NCBI GenBank assembly: GCA_021732965.1
Contig: JAKFVZ010000160.1
Location: 1-14,907 of the forward strand
Direction of reading: 5' to 3'
Source of the DNA: Reyranella sp.
GTDB lineage: Bacteria > Pseudomonadota > Alphaproteobacteria > Reyranellales > Reyranellaceae
Length of the DNA: 14,907 bases
The notes under the pieces were generated by a model. That model saw only the letters and a list, made by a program, of their open reading frames with translations. It searched no databases and was not told the DNA's origin. The translations under genes were made by a program, and so were the position numbers. This document shows, one piece after another, positions 7,325 through 14,718 of this stretch. Position 1 is the first letter of the stretch. The number at the start of each line of letters is the position of its first letter.

Positions 7325-8730
7325 CGGAGCGCGGGCACTCCCTGCCGCCGCAGGAAGTGCGCGAGATTCTCGAGGGCGACGCCCAGCATCACGATCATGA
7401 ATGCCCCGATGGGTGCCGCATAGAATCGCGTGGGATAGGCCAGGACGGCCTGCGCGAAGAACAGGCCGACGAACGACAGACAAACCAGATTGATGGCGAG
7501 ACGCTTGTCGCACGCCGCCGCACCGCAGCTTGCGGCCCGGCCATTGGAAACATAGTGGACCGCCAGGACGAGCGGCAGGAACAGCCAGGGCGGCGGAAAG
7601 TAGTCCGGTATCCTGTTTCTCAGGATCGACCAGGATTTCTCCATGTAGATGCGGATCACTTCGGTCGGGTTCTCCGCCCAGCGCGCGAAATAGAGCGACC
7701 ACATCAGCCTGAAATAATCCCTGGATAGATACTTCACGTCAGGCGCCACGCGCGCGGCGGCCTCCCGGCCCACGGCATCGTCGTACCGGATGCCGAAGCT
7801 GTTCGGCACCGTGCCGAGGCCGATGTAGAGCGTGTGCGCGAGACCGTGCGTCGCCACCAGCTCCGCCGGCTCCACCGGATGCATCCGGTCTCGAACAGCC
7901 ACAGTCAGGCGTGCCGCTTGCGATGCCAGCACGGTGACCAGCGCGAGGACGAGCAAGCCGACGACACGTCGCTTGCCGCCCCGGTTCGCCACGGCGATCC
8001 AGGCCAGCGTGCCGAGAGTGACGACGAGCGTCATCTGGGCGATGGCTTCCCGAAGCAGCGACGCGAAGGCGAGGGCAAGGAGCCCGAGAAGAATGAGGCC
8101 CCCTCCCGCAAGGGGCGACACCCAGCGCCGCCAGCGGGCGATCAGCGCGAGCGGCAGGATCGGTTGCATGGCGGTGAGCCCGATGAAGGCCCAGTGCGGC
8201 GACGTCCCGAACCATTCGAGGAAGACATACGGACCGAGGAGCAGCAGCACGACGGCAGACACGTACGATCCGAGCACCAGCAGAAAGCCCGCAAGCAAGA
8301 GCAAGCCGGCGAGATTGATGATCAGATTGAGGTGCGCAACGTCGATCACGAGGATGGAGCGATCGGCCGCGAGCGCCCACACCGCCAGCACCAGCGCATG
8401 GCCCGGATCGTCCGCGAGAGCCCGGTCGGAAATCGGAACGAGCTTGCCCTGGTCGCAGATCACCAGCCACGCGCCGCTCTCGCGGGCGCATTCGGCGCTT
8501 TCCAGCCAGACATTGGTGGCCTTCCAGTCCGACGCTTCGTCGCCGCGATATCGGGTGGCCGCCTCGAACGACCATTCGAGTTGCGGCCACAAGACGAGCC
8601 CGATGCAGGCGATGAGCCCGAGCGCCTGCAGCACTAGAAGCACGGTTCGCATCACGGGTAATGGACTGGCTGATTTCACCGCGGCGCTTTGCGAAGTGGC
8701 GGCGCCGGGAAGCCTCTCCCGGAATGGCAC
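7303..8730 (-). CDS. Multi-pass inner-membrane protein of unknown function
   Basis: A 475-residue protein with roughly 8-10 hydrophobic segments, the first at about residues 27-47 (MRTVLLVLQALGLIACIGLV). A polar stretch of about 50 residues between segments 1 and 2, with two Cys in ESAECARES...VICDQ, may be a periplasmic loop. A second polar stretch (about 290-380) contains YIGLGTVPNSFG and YFARWAENP. The layout recalls membrane proteins of polysaccharide or glycosyltransferase loci, but I do not recognise a family. The start is uncertain: the GTG at 8730 has a weak GGTGGT upstream and lies 18 bp after the FAH-family stop; an ATG at 8652 begins directly at the first membrane segment. It may be the last gene of the ugp transcript. 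Its stop lies inside the convergent HAD gene. Confidence 0.7.
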   Translation of the reverse strand: MPFRERLPGAATSQSAAVKSASPLPVMRTVLLVLQALGLIACIGLVLWPQLEWSFEAATRYRGDEASDWKATNVWLESAECARESGAWLVICDQGKLVPISDRALADDPGHALVLAVWALAADRSILVIDVAHLNLIINLAGLLLLAGFLLVLGSYVSAVVLLLLGPYVFLEWFGTSPHWAFIGLTAMQPILPLALIARWRRWVSPLAGGGLILLGLLALAFASLLREAIAQMTLVVTLGTLAWIAVANRGGKRRVVGLLVLALVTVLASQAARLTVAVRDRMHPVEPAELVATHGLAHTLYIGLGTVPNSFGIRYDDAVGREAAARVAPDVKYLSRDYFRLMWSLYFARWAENPTEVIRIYMEKSWSILRNRIPDYFPPPWLFLPLVLAVHYVSNGRAASCGAAACDKRLAINLVCLSFVGLFFAQAVLAYPTRFYAAPIGAFMIVMLGVALENLAHFLRRQGVPALRHLSSNG

Positions 8731-8748
8731 GGCACCACCAAACAGACT

Positions 8749-9516
8749 CTAGCCGTACTGGTTGCGCAGCGTGCCGATGCCGTCGATGGCGATCTCGACG
8801 ACGGTGCCGGCCTTCATCGGCAGCACGCCGAGCGACGTGCCGCAGGCGATGATGTCGCCCGGCGCCAGGGTCATGTCCTGCGAGATGCGGCTGACCAGCT
8901 CGGCGGGCGCGAAGATCATGTCGTCGACCCGGTAGTTCTGCCGCTCGCGTCCGTTCACCAGGGTGCGCACCGTGAGCGATTGCGGATCGAGGCCGGTCGC
9001 CACCACGGGACCGAACACGCCGAACCCATCGAAGTTCTTGGCCCGCGTCCATTGCGCGAAGGACGGGTCGCGGTTCAGCAGCTCCATCGCCGTGACGTCG
9101 TTCACGCAGGTGTAGCCCAGGATATGGCTCGCGGCTTCTTCCGGCGACACGCCGCAGCAGGCCTTGCCGATGACGATGCCCAGCTCGCCCTCATAGGCGA
9201 CCCGGCCGGCGTAGGACTTCGGCACCGGAATCGGCTGGCCGTGCGCGGTGAAGCTGTTGGGGGCCTTGAGGAAGGTGAGCGGCTCGGCCGGGATCGCCCA
9301 GCCGTTCTTCTCGGCGGCGGCCCGGAAGTTGTTCCACAGCGCCACCATCTTGGTGGGCTCGGTCGGCGTGAGCCAGCGCGCGTCGGCCGCGGCGACCACT
9401 TCGCCCGTCGCCGCGCCCGGTTCGAAGATCGTGCCTTCATGGAGGCGAATCGTTTCGCCGTCGAGGACGCCGACGCGCGGACGTCCCGCCAGTTCGATGC
9501 GTGCCCGGAGGGTCAT
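8749..9516 (-). CDS. Fumarylacetoacetate hydrolase (FAH) family protein
   Basis: A 255-residue soluble enzyme of the FAH superfamily, which hydrolyses, decarboxylates or hydrates beta-keto and 2-hydroxy-dienoate acids using Mg2+ or Mn2+. The family core YEGELGIVIG gives metal ligands E109 and E111, with D140 in VNDVTAMEL. The upstream PTKMVALWNNFRAAAEKNG (residues 54-72) corresponds to the family's lid and active-site segment. The carboxyl end IACGTSLGVLPMKAGT is the usual GTxxG region. The substrate is not predictable. The ATG overlaps the ugpC stop in an ATGA, so it is translationally coupled to the transporter ATPase gene. FAH-family enzymes are not part of the known glycerol-3-phosphate pathway, which makes the linkage notable. 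Confidence 0.9.
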   Translation of the reverse strand: MTLRARIELAGRPRVGVLDGETIRLHEGTIFEPGAATGEVVAAADARWLTPTEPTKMVALWNNFRAAAEKNGWAIPAEPLTFLKAPNSFTAHGQPIPVPKSYAGRVAYEGELGIVIGKACCGVSPEEAASHILGYTCVNDVTAMELLNRDPSFAQWTRAKNFDGFGVFGPVVATGLDPQSLTVRTLVNGRERQNYRVDDMIFAPAELVSRISQDMTLAPGDIIACGTSLGVLPMKAGTVVEIAIDGIGTLRNQYG

Positions 9517-10604
9517 GCCGCGTCGTCGATGCGCTTGCCGGTCTGCGAATCGAACAGGTGGATATGCTCGGGCTCGGCCTTGTAGCGGCGCTTCTCGCCG
9601 GGCTTCGCCAGGACGTGGCCGCCCTGTCGCACGGTGACGACCTCGCGCGCCTCGCCGAAGCGGCCGTGCAGCAGCGTGTCGGCGCCCAGCGGCTCGGCCA
9701 GCTCGATCTCGAATTCCAGCGCCCCGTCGGCCGCCGGATGCAGATGCTCCGGGCGAATGCCGACGGCGACGGGCGTACCGGCCGTCGCCGTGGTCGCGAC
9801 CGCAAGCGGCAGCGTCACGTGCACCGCACCCGTGCCCGCCAGTTCGATCGCCCGGCTTCCCGCCGAGACCTTGCCGGCCAGGAAGTTCATGGCGGGCGAG
9901 CCGATGAAGCCCGCCACGAAGACCGACGCCGGCCGCTCGTAGACGTCCATCGGCGTGCCGATCTGGTCGGCGACGCCGGCGTTCATGACGATCAGGCGGT
10001 CGGCCAGCGTCATCGCCTCGACCTGGTCGTGTGTCACGTAGATCGAGGTGACGTCGAGCTCGCGCTGCAGCCGCTTGATTTCGAGCCGCATCTGAACGCG
10101 CAGCTTGGCGTCGAGATTGGACAGCGGCTCGTCGAACAGGAACACCGCCGGCTCGCGCACGATGGCGCGGCCCATGGCGACACGCTGGCGCTGGCCACCC
10201 GAGAGCTGGCGCGGCTTGCGCTGCAGGAACGTGCCCAGCTCGAGGATCTTGGCCGCCTTCTGCACCCGCTGGTCGATCTCGGCCTTGGAGAGGCCGCGGA
10301 TCTTCAGGCCATAGGCCATATTCTCGTAGACGCTGAAATGCGGGTAGAGCGCGTAGTTCTGGAACACCATCGCGATGTCGCGATCCTTGGGCTCCAGCTC
10401 GTTGACGACGCGGTCGCCGATGGCGATCTCGCCGCCGGTGATGCGCTCCAGGCCCGCCACCATGCGCAACAGGGTGGACTTGCCGCAGCCCGAGGGGCCG
10501 ACGATGACGACGAACTCCCCGTCGGCGATCTCGATGTCGACGCCGTGGATGACTTCGAGCTTGTCGTAGCTCTTCCTCACGCCGCGCAGGTGGACTTGCG
10601 CCAT
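9513..10604 (-). CDS. ugpC: sn-Glycerol-3-phosphate ABC transporter ATP-binding protein
   Basis: A 363-residue cytosolic ATPase that energises the UgpAE channel. Walker A GPSGCGKST at 36-44, Q-loop Q82, signature LSGGQ at 134-138, Walker B VFLFDEP at 154-160, and the H-loop histidine in YVTHD near 193. The C-terminal third is the regulatory TOBE region of the MalK/UgpC type (GIRPEHLH). I use the ATG at 10604, since MAQVHLRGVRKSYD is the normal family start; the frame stays open upstream to 10688 inside ugpE. It begins 4 bp after the ugpE stop and overlaps the FAH-family start by 4 bp. The sequence alone cannot separate UgpC from MalK or MsmK; the neighbouring ugpB, ugpA, ugpE and ugpQ support UgpC. 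Confidence 0.92.
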   Translation of the reverse strand: MAQVHLRGVRKSYDKLEVIHGVDIEIADGEFVVIVGPSGCGKSTLLRMVAGLERITGGEIAIGDRVVNELEPKDRDIAMVFQNYALYPHFSVYENMAYGLKIRGLSKAEIDQRVQKAAKILELGTFLQRKPRQLSGGQRQRVAMGRAIVREPAVFLFDEPLSNLDAKLRVQMRLEIKRLQRELDVTSIYVTHDQVEAMTLADRLIVMNAGVADQIGTPMDVYERPASVFVAGFIGSPAMNFLAGKVSAGSRAIELAGTGAVHVTLPLAVATTATAGTPVAVGIRPEHLHPAADGALEFEIELAEPLGADTLLHGRFGEAREVVTVRQGGHVLAKPGEKRRYKAEPEHIHLFDSQTGKRIDDAA

Positions 10605-10608
10605 GGCC

Positions 10609-11457
10609 CTACTTCTCCGTCTCGACGAGGCCGCGCACGAACTGGCGCTGCATGAATACGACCACCAGGACCGGCGGCAGCATGGCAAGCATCGCCATAG
10701 CCATCAGCAGGTTCCAGCTCGGCACCGAATCGACCACGTTGGCCTGCCGCGAGACGGTCATGACCACGGTGTAATAGCTTTCCTTGGTCGTGATCAGCAG
10801 CGGCCAGAGATACTGGTTCCAGCCGTAGATGAACTGGATCACGAACAGCGCCGCGATCGAGGTCCGGCTCATCGGCAGCAGGATGTCCCAGAAGAACCGC
10901 ATCGGGCTCGCGCCGTCGACGCGCGCGGCCTCGGTGAGCTCGTCCGGCACGCTCAGGAAGAACTGGCGGAACAGGAACGTCGCCGTCGCCGAGGCGATCA
11001 GCGGGATAATGAGGCCCGAATAGGAATCGAGCATGCCGAGCGAGGCGACGACTCCGTAGGTCGGCACGATGCGCACTTCGACAGGCAGCATGAGCGTGAC
11101 GAAGATCGCCCAGAAGAAATACATCCGGCCCGGGAAGCGGAAATAGACGATGGCGAAGGCCGAGATGATGGAGATAGCGATCTTCCCGATCGCCACGCCC
11201 AGCGCCATGATCAGGCTGTTGGTCAGCGTCATCATGACGGGCGTGCTGCCGACCCGGCCGTAGCCCTGTGTCAGGACCTTGGTGTAGTTATCGATAAGAT
11301 GGGGACCGGGCAGCAGCGGGATCGGCGCCTGCAGCATGGTCTGCTGGCTGTGCGTCGAGGCCACGAACGTCATCCACACCGGGAAGGCAATGATCGCCAG
11401 CCCGACAAGGACCACGAAGTGGCTCAGCATCGTGAGGAAGGGCCGGTTCTCTACCAT
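10609..11457 (-). CDS. ugpE: sn-Glycerol-3-phosphate ABC transporter permease
   Basis: A 282-residue inner-membrane protein with about six membrane segments, close to the length of E. coli UgpE (281). The MalG-type cytoplasmic coupling loop is EAARVDGA at 176-183, followed by FFWDILLPM, which docks onto UgpC. The N-terminal segment (residues 12-33) is followed by the LPGPHLIDNYTKVL region common to UgpE proteins. It starts 13 bp after the ugpA stop, with no good ribosome binding site, which suggests translational coupling. It pairs with UgpA to form the channel. Confidence 0.93.
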   Translation of the reverse strand: MVENRPFLTMLSHFVVLVGLAIIAFPVWMTFVASTHSQQTMLQAPIPLLPGPHLIDNYTKVLTQGYGRVGSTPVMMTLTNSLIMALGVAIGKIAISIISAFAIVYFRFPGRMYFFWAIFVTLMLPVEVRIVPTYGVVASLGMLDSYSGLIIPLIASATATFLFRQFFLSVPDELTEAARVDGASPMRFFWDILLPMSRTSIAALFVIQFIYGWNQYLWPLLITTKESYYTVVMTVSRQANVVDSVPSWNLLMAMAMLAMLPPVLVVVFMQRQFVRGLVETEK

Positions 11458-11470
11458 GTGAGGAAGGGCA

Positions 11471-12352
11471 TCAGTAGTGCACCCGGCGTTCGATGAAGCG
11501 GAACTGCACGACGGTGAGCGCGATGACCACGATCATCAGGATCACCGACTGCGCCGATGAGCCACCGAGATCCTGGCCGCGGAAGCCGTCGTTGAAGACC
11601 TTGAACACCAGGATTTCCGTGGACTTGCCCGGCCCGCCCTTGGTCAGCGAATCGACGACGCCGAAGGTGCCGAAGAAGGCATAGATGATGTTGACGACGA
11701 GAAGGAAGAAGCCGACCGGCGACAGCAGCGGGAAGATGATGTCCCAGAAGCGCCGGCCAGGGCCCGCGCCATCGATCGCCGCCGCCTCGATCAGCGACTT
11801 CGGGATCGACTGCAGGCCGGCCAGGAAGAACAGGAAATTGTAGCTGATCTGGTTCCACACCGCGGCGATCACCACCAGCATCAGCGCCTGGTTGCCGTTG
11901 ATCACGTAGTTGAATTCGATGCCGATGCTCTGAAGCATCCAGGCGACGATGCCGACCGAGGGGTTGAACAGGAAGCCCCACAGGACGCCGGCGACGGCGG
12001 GCGCCACGGCATAGGGCCAGACGAGCAGCGCCTTGTAGCCGGTGGCGCCGCGGACGACGCGGTCGGCCATCACCGCCAGCAGCAGCGAGAGCGCGAGCCC
12101 GACGGCGGCTACCAGGAAGCTGAACACCACGGTGAGCCGCGCCGAGTGGTAGTAGCCCGGATCGTTGAAGAGGTGGATGAAGTTGTCGAGGAAGACGAAC
12201 TTGGTGTTGCCGCCGAAGGCGTCCTCGATCAGCACCGACTGGTAGATCGCCTGGCCGGACGGCCAGAAGAAGAAAACGAGCGTGATGAGAATCTGCGGCG
12301 CCACCAGAAGGTAGGGCAGCCAGCGTTCGTTGAAGGTGACGCGCTTTTCCAT
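11471..12352 (-). CDS. ugpA: sn-Glycerol-3-phosphate ABC transporter permease
   Basis: A 293-residue inner-membrane protein with about six membrane segments, matching UgpA in length (E. coli 295) and character. The first segment (about 12-30) ends LVFFFWPSGQAIYQS, typical of MalF/UgpA permeases. The coupling loop is EAAAIDGAGP at 189-198, followed by RRFWDIIFPLLSP. It is downstream of ugpB but separated by a 153-bp gap holding a large inverted repeat, whereas ugpA, ugpE and ugpC are tightly packed. The ribosome binding site before the ATG at 12352 is weak. Confidence 0.93.
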   Translation of the reverse strand: MEKRVTFNERWLPYLLVAPQILITLVFFFWPSGQAIYQSVLIEDAFGGNTKFVFLDNFIHLFNDPGYYHSARLTVVFSFLVAAVGLALSLLLAVMADRVVRGATGYKALLVWPYAVAPAVAGVLWGFLFNPSVGIVAWMLQSIGIEFNYVINGNQALMLVVIAAVWNQISYNFLFFLAGLQSIPKSLIEAAAIDGAGPGRRFWDIIFPLLSPVGFFLLVVNIIYAFFGTFGVVDSLTKGGPGKSTEILVFKVFNDGFRGQDLGGSSAQSVILMIVVIALTVVQFRFIERRVHY

Positions 12353-12381
12353 GACTCTAGAGACGCGCCCTGCATTTAAGT

Positions 12382-12474
12382 CCCCTCTCCCTCGCTAGGG
12401 GGAGAGGATGGGTGAGGGGGTTGCGCACCACCTGTATCCCCCTCACCTAACCTCTCCCCCTAGCGGGGGAGAGG
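12382..12474. repeat. Large imperfect inverted repeat between ugpB and ugpA
   Basis: The left arm at 12382-12420 and right arm at 12438-12474 are near-exact reverse complements with only a few mismatches. Each contains its own CCTCTCCC...GGGAGAGG hairpin and a GGTGAGGGGG tail. The type (CCCCTCAC ... CCTCTCCCC .. GGGGAGAGG) is a widespread proteobacterial intergenic repeat. As RNA it would form strong hairpins after the ugpB stop. It may attenuate read-through into ugpA and protect ugpB mRNA from 3' exonucleases, as known for REP elements between malE and malF. Confidence 0.75.
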
Positions 12475-12505
12475 AATATGAAGAAGCATACAGACAAGGC
12501 CAACC

Positions 12506-13825
12506 CTACTTGTTGGCCGCTTCGAAGCGCTTGAGCTGCTCGTTACCCGCCTTCACGGCGTCGTCGAGCGCGGTCTTCGCGTCCTTCTTGCCCGACCACA
12601 CGTTCTCGAGTTCGCCATCGACGATGTCGCGGATCTGCACGAAGTTGCCGATGCGCAGGCCCTTCGAGTTGGCCGTCGGCGGATTGAGCGTCAGCTCCTG
12701 GACGGCCACCTCACGACCCGGAAACTTCTTGTAGAAGCCTGCCTTTTCGGTCGCTTCGGCAGCGGCGGTCGTGATCGGCACGTAACCCGTCTCCTGATGC
12801 CACTTCGCCTGCACCGGGGTGCTGGCGAGGTAGTTCATGAACTTGGCGACGCCCTTGTACTCGGCCGCCGGACGGCCCTGCAGCACCCACAGGGTGGCGC
12901 CGCCGATGATCGAGTTCTGCGGCTTGGCAATGACGTCGGGCGAGTATGGCATCATGCCGATGCCGAACTTGGACGCACCGCCCAGCGCCTTCTCGATACC
13001 CGCCGCCGAGCCCGAAGAGGCGACGTGGAAGACGCAGTCGCCGGCGGTGAACAGCGCCGTCGACTTACCCTCGCGGCCGCCATAGACGAAGGTCTTGTCC
13101 TTGCTCCAGTCCGCCAGCATCTGGATGAACTTCACGCGCGGCGCGTCGTTGAACTTCAGCTCGATGTCGGTGCCGCCGAAGCCGTTGTCCTTGGTCGCGT
13201 ACGGCAGGTTGTGCCAGGCGCCGTAGTTCTCGATCATCGTCCAGGTCTGCCACTGCGGGGTGAAGCCGCACTTGGCGCCGGCCGCGACGGCCTTCTTCGC
13301 CATCTCGCCCAGCTCCGGCCAGGTCTTCGGTGGCGTGTTCGGGTCGAGACCCGCCTTCTGCATCAGCTCCTTGTTCCAGTAGAGCACCGGCGTCGAGGAG
13401 TTGAACGGCATCGACAGCAGCTTGCCGTCCGGCGTGGAGTAATAGCCATAGACCGGGCCGATATAGGCCTTGGGGTCGAACGGCTCCTTGGCGTCGGCCA
13501 TGAGCTGATAGACCGGATAGACGGCGCCCTTGGCGGCCATCATGTTCGCGGTGCCGACCTCGAACACCTGCACGATGTGCGGCGCCTGCTTGGCGCGGAA
13601 GGCCGCGATCGCCGCGGTCAGGGTCTCGGTGTAGGAGCCCTTGTAGACCGGGTTCACCTTGTACTCGGTCTGGGACTTGTTGAAGCCGTCGGCCAGCGCG
13701 GTGACGGTGTCGCCCAGATTGCCGCCCATGGCGTGCCAGAACTGGATTTCGGTCTGCGCCAGGGCTCCCTGCGCGCTCGCCAGAACCGCCGCAGCCGCGA
13801 CGGACGAAAGCAGAATCCGTGTCAT
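12506..13825 (-). CDS. ugpB: sn-Glycerol-3-phosphate-binding periplasmic protein
   Basis: A 439-residue extracytoplasmic binding protein, almost the same length as E. coli UgpB (438). The signal peptide is MTRILLSSVAAAAVLASA with likely cleavage after GALA, leaving QTEIQFWHAMGG, the typical UgpB mature start. Further family features: VFEVGTANMMAAKGA, PFNSSTPVLYWNKELMQKAG, and the C-terminal IRDIVDGELENVWSGKKDAK. It delivers sn-glycerol-3-phosphate or glycerophosphodiesters to UgpAE. I chose the ATG at 13825 because it begins the signal peptide and has GGGAGG at 13836-13841; the frame is open to 13921, but that part looks non-coding. A Pho-box match lies 71 bp upstream. Exact ligand range (glycerophosphocholine versus G3P) is not visible. 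Confidence 0.94.
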   Translation of the reverse strand: MTRILLSSVAAAAVLASAQGALAQTEIQFWHAMGGNLGDTVTALADGFNKSQTEYKVNPVYKGSYTETLTAAIAAFRAKQAPHIVQVFEVGTANMMAAKGAVYPVYQLMADAKEPFDPKAYIGPVYGYYSTPDGKLLSMPFNSSTPVLYWNKELMQKAGLDPNTPPKTWPELGEMAKKAVAAGAKCGFTPQWQTWTMIENYGAWHNLPYATKDNGFGGTDIELKFNDAPRVKFIQMLADWSKDKTFVYGGREGKSTALFTAGDCVFHVASSGSAAGIEKALGGASKFGIGMMPYSPDVIAKPQNSIIGGATLWVLQGRPAAEYKGVAKFMNYLASTPVQAKWHQETGYVPITTAAAEATEKAGFYKKFPGREVAVQELTLNPPTANSKGLRIGNFVQIRDIVDGELENVWSGKKDAKTALDDAVKAGNEQLKRFEAANK

Positions 13826-13835
13826 ATCGAACAAA

Positions 13836-13868
13836 CCTCCCGATGAAACTCCGCCGTTGTATCGGCGG
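13836..13868 (-). promoter_or_regulatory. ugpB leader: ribosome binding site plus hairpin
   Basis: GGGAGG (13836-13841) lies 10 bases before the ugpB ATG. Just upstream is a perfect 6-bp hairpin CCGCCG-ATACAA-CGGCGG (13851-13868 on the minus strand). The hairpin does not cover the ribosome binding site, so it may simply stabilise the 5' end of the message. Confidence 0.45.
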
Positions 13869-13895
13869 GTGGCAAGACTGCCGTGTGTCTTATTT

Positions 13896-13913
13896 GTTTC
13901 AGTCTGATGACAG
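13896..13913 (-). promoter_or_regulatory. Candidate Pho box (PhoB binding site) upstream of ugpB
   Basis: Read on the minus strand, the sequence is CTGTCAT-CAGA-CTGAAAC. The first half matches the PhoB consensus CTGTCAT at 7 of 7 and the second matches CTGTCAC at 5 of 7, with the proper 11-bp period. It points towards ugpB, whose start is 71 bp downstream. ugp genes are classic phosphate-starvation genes, which raises the prior. I see no convincing -10 element after it. Confidence 0.6.
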
Positions 13914-13957
13914 TCCACCAAGACTGCGCATCGAACGCAACCCCCAAATGGTCGATA

Positions 13958-14650
13958 TTACCGGAGAGCCGCCAGGATCACGTCCGGCGCGTCCGTGATG
14001 ACGCACTGCACGCCCATGCCGACAAGCGCAAGCGCCACGTCCCCGTCGTTGATCGTGTAGACGCTGAGCAGGTAGCCGGCCCTGCGGATCTCGACCGCCC
14101 GGACGGCGGTCAGCCGCTTTCCGTTGGTGTTGATGCCGACCGCCGACACCGCCTCGGCGCGGACCTGCCAGTCGTCCTTCACCTCGTCGATCAGCAGGGC
14201 GCGCGCGAATTCGGGCGCCGCCTCGCGGGCAGCGGCAAGCGAGGCATCCTTGAAGCTCGAGAGCAGCGGCACCGGCAGCTTTGCCGGCCACAGTTTGCGA
14301 AGGGTCGCGACCGTGACGCGCGCGGTTTCGGCCTCGCGGCCCTCGCACGGCTTGATCTCGACGTTGCAGCCGAGGCCCAGTTCGCCGAAGCAGGCGATCG
14401 CCTGCTCGAAGGTCGGCACCGACGGCGGCAGTTCCGCCGCGGTCATCTCCGAGGCGAGCCGGTCGACCCCTGTCGTCCGCTTGAGCGACGAATCGTGCAT
14501 GACGATGGGCACGCCGTCCTGCGTCAGCTTGACGTCGATTTCGACCCAGGCGGCCCCCCGGCGATGAGCCTCCCGGAAGGAATCAAGCGTATTTTCCGGC
14601 GCATAGGCCATGGCGCCGCGATGGCCGACGACTTTAGGCAGTTGCAGCAT
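13958..14650 (-). CDS. ugpQ: Glycerophosphodiester phosphodiesterase, cytosolic UgpQ type
   Basis: A 230-residue enzyme that hydrolyses glycerophosphodiesters to sn-glycerol-3-phosphate and an alcohol, using a divalent metal. GDPD motifs: HRG at 10-12, APENT at 17-21, VEIDVKLTQDG at 36-46 with metal ligands E37 and D39, MHD at 51-53 with catalytic H52, and CNVEIKP near 118-124. There is no signal peptide, and its length is close to E. coli UgpQ (247), so it should act inside the cell on diesters imported by UgpBAEC. It lies just upstream of ugpB, 132 bp away, rather than at the end of the operon as in E. coli. The ribosome binding site is weak. It is divergent from the SDR gene. Confidence 0.93.
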   Translation of the reverse strand: MLQLPKVVGHRGAMAYAPENTLDSFREAHRRGAAWVEIDVKLTQDGVPIVMHDSSLKRTTGVDRLASEMTAAELPPSVPTFEQAIACFGELGLGCNVEIKPCEGREAETARVTVATLRKLWPAKLPVPLLSSFKDASLAAAREAAPEFARALLIDEVKDDWQVRAEAVSAVGINTNGKRLTAVRAVEIRRAGYLLSVYTINDGDVALALVGMGVQCVITDAPDVILAALR

Positions 14651-14718
14651 TTGGGAATCCGAAGCTAACTCGGCTGTCGCAATAGCCGAATGTCCCCTTC
14701 CTGTCCCGCCCGATCCGC
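14651..14718. promoter_or_regulatory. Divergent gap between ugpQ and the SDR gene
   Basis: A 68-bp gap with one short inverted repeat, TCGGCT-8 nt-AGCCGA (14670-14689), which might be an operator. There is no clear promoter or Shine-Dalgarno for either gene, and no convincing Pho box. Confidence 0.25.

Noticed and set aside
6338..7702. 454-codon open frame on the minus strand
   Set aside because: Spans the HAD gene and part of the membrane-protein gene in the wrong frame; no motifs.
9501..10655. 384-codon open frame on the plus strand
   Set aside because: Antisense shadow of ugpC, which has complete ABC ATPase motifs.
12382..12474. CRISPR-like repeat array
   Set aside because: Only two copies, in opposite orientation with an 17-bp centre and no regular spacers; it is an inverted repeat.
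12797..13846. 349-codon open frame on the plus strand
   Set aside because: Antisense shadow of ugpB; low-complexity Arg/Leu/Val composition.
14670..14690. Pho box upstream of ugpQ (CTGTCGC...)
   Set aside because: Only the first half resembles the consensus and no second half follows at the 11-bp period.
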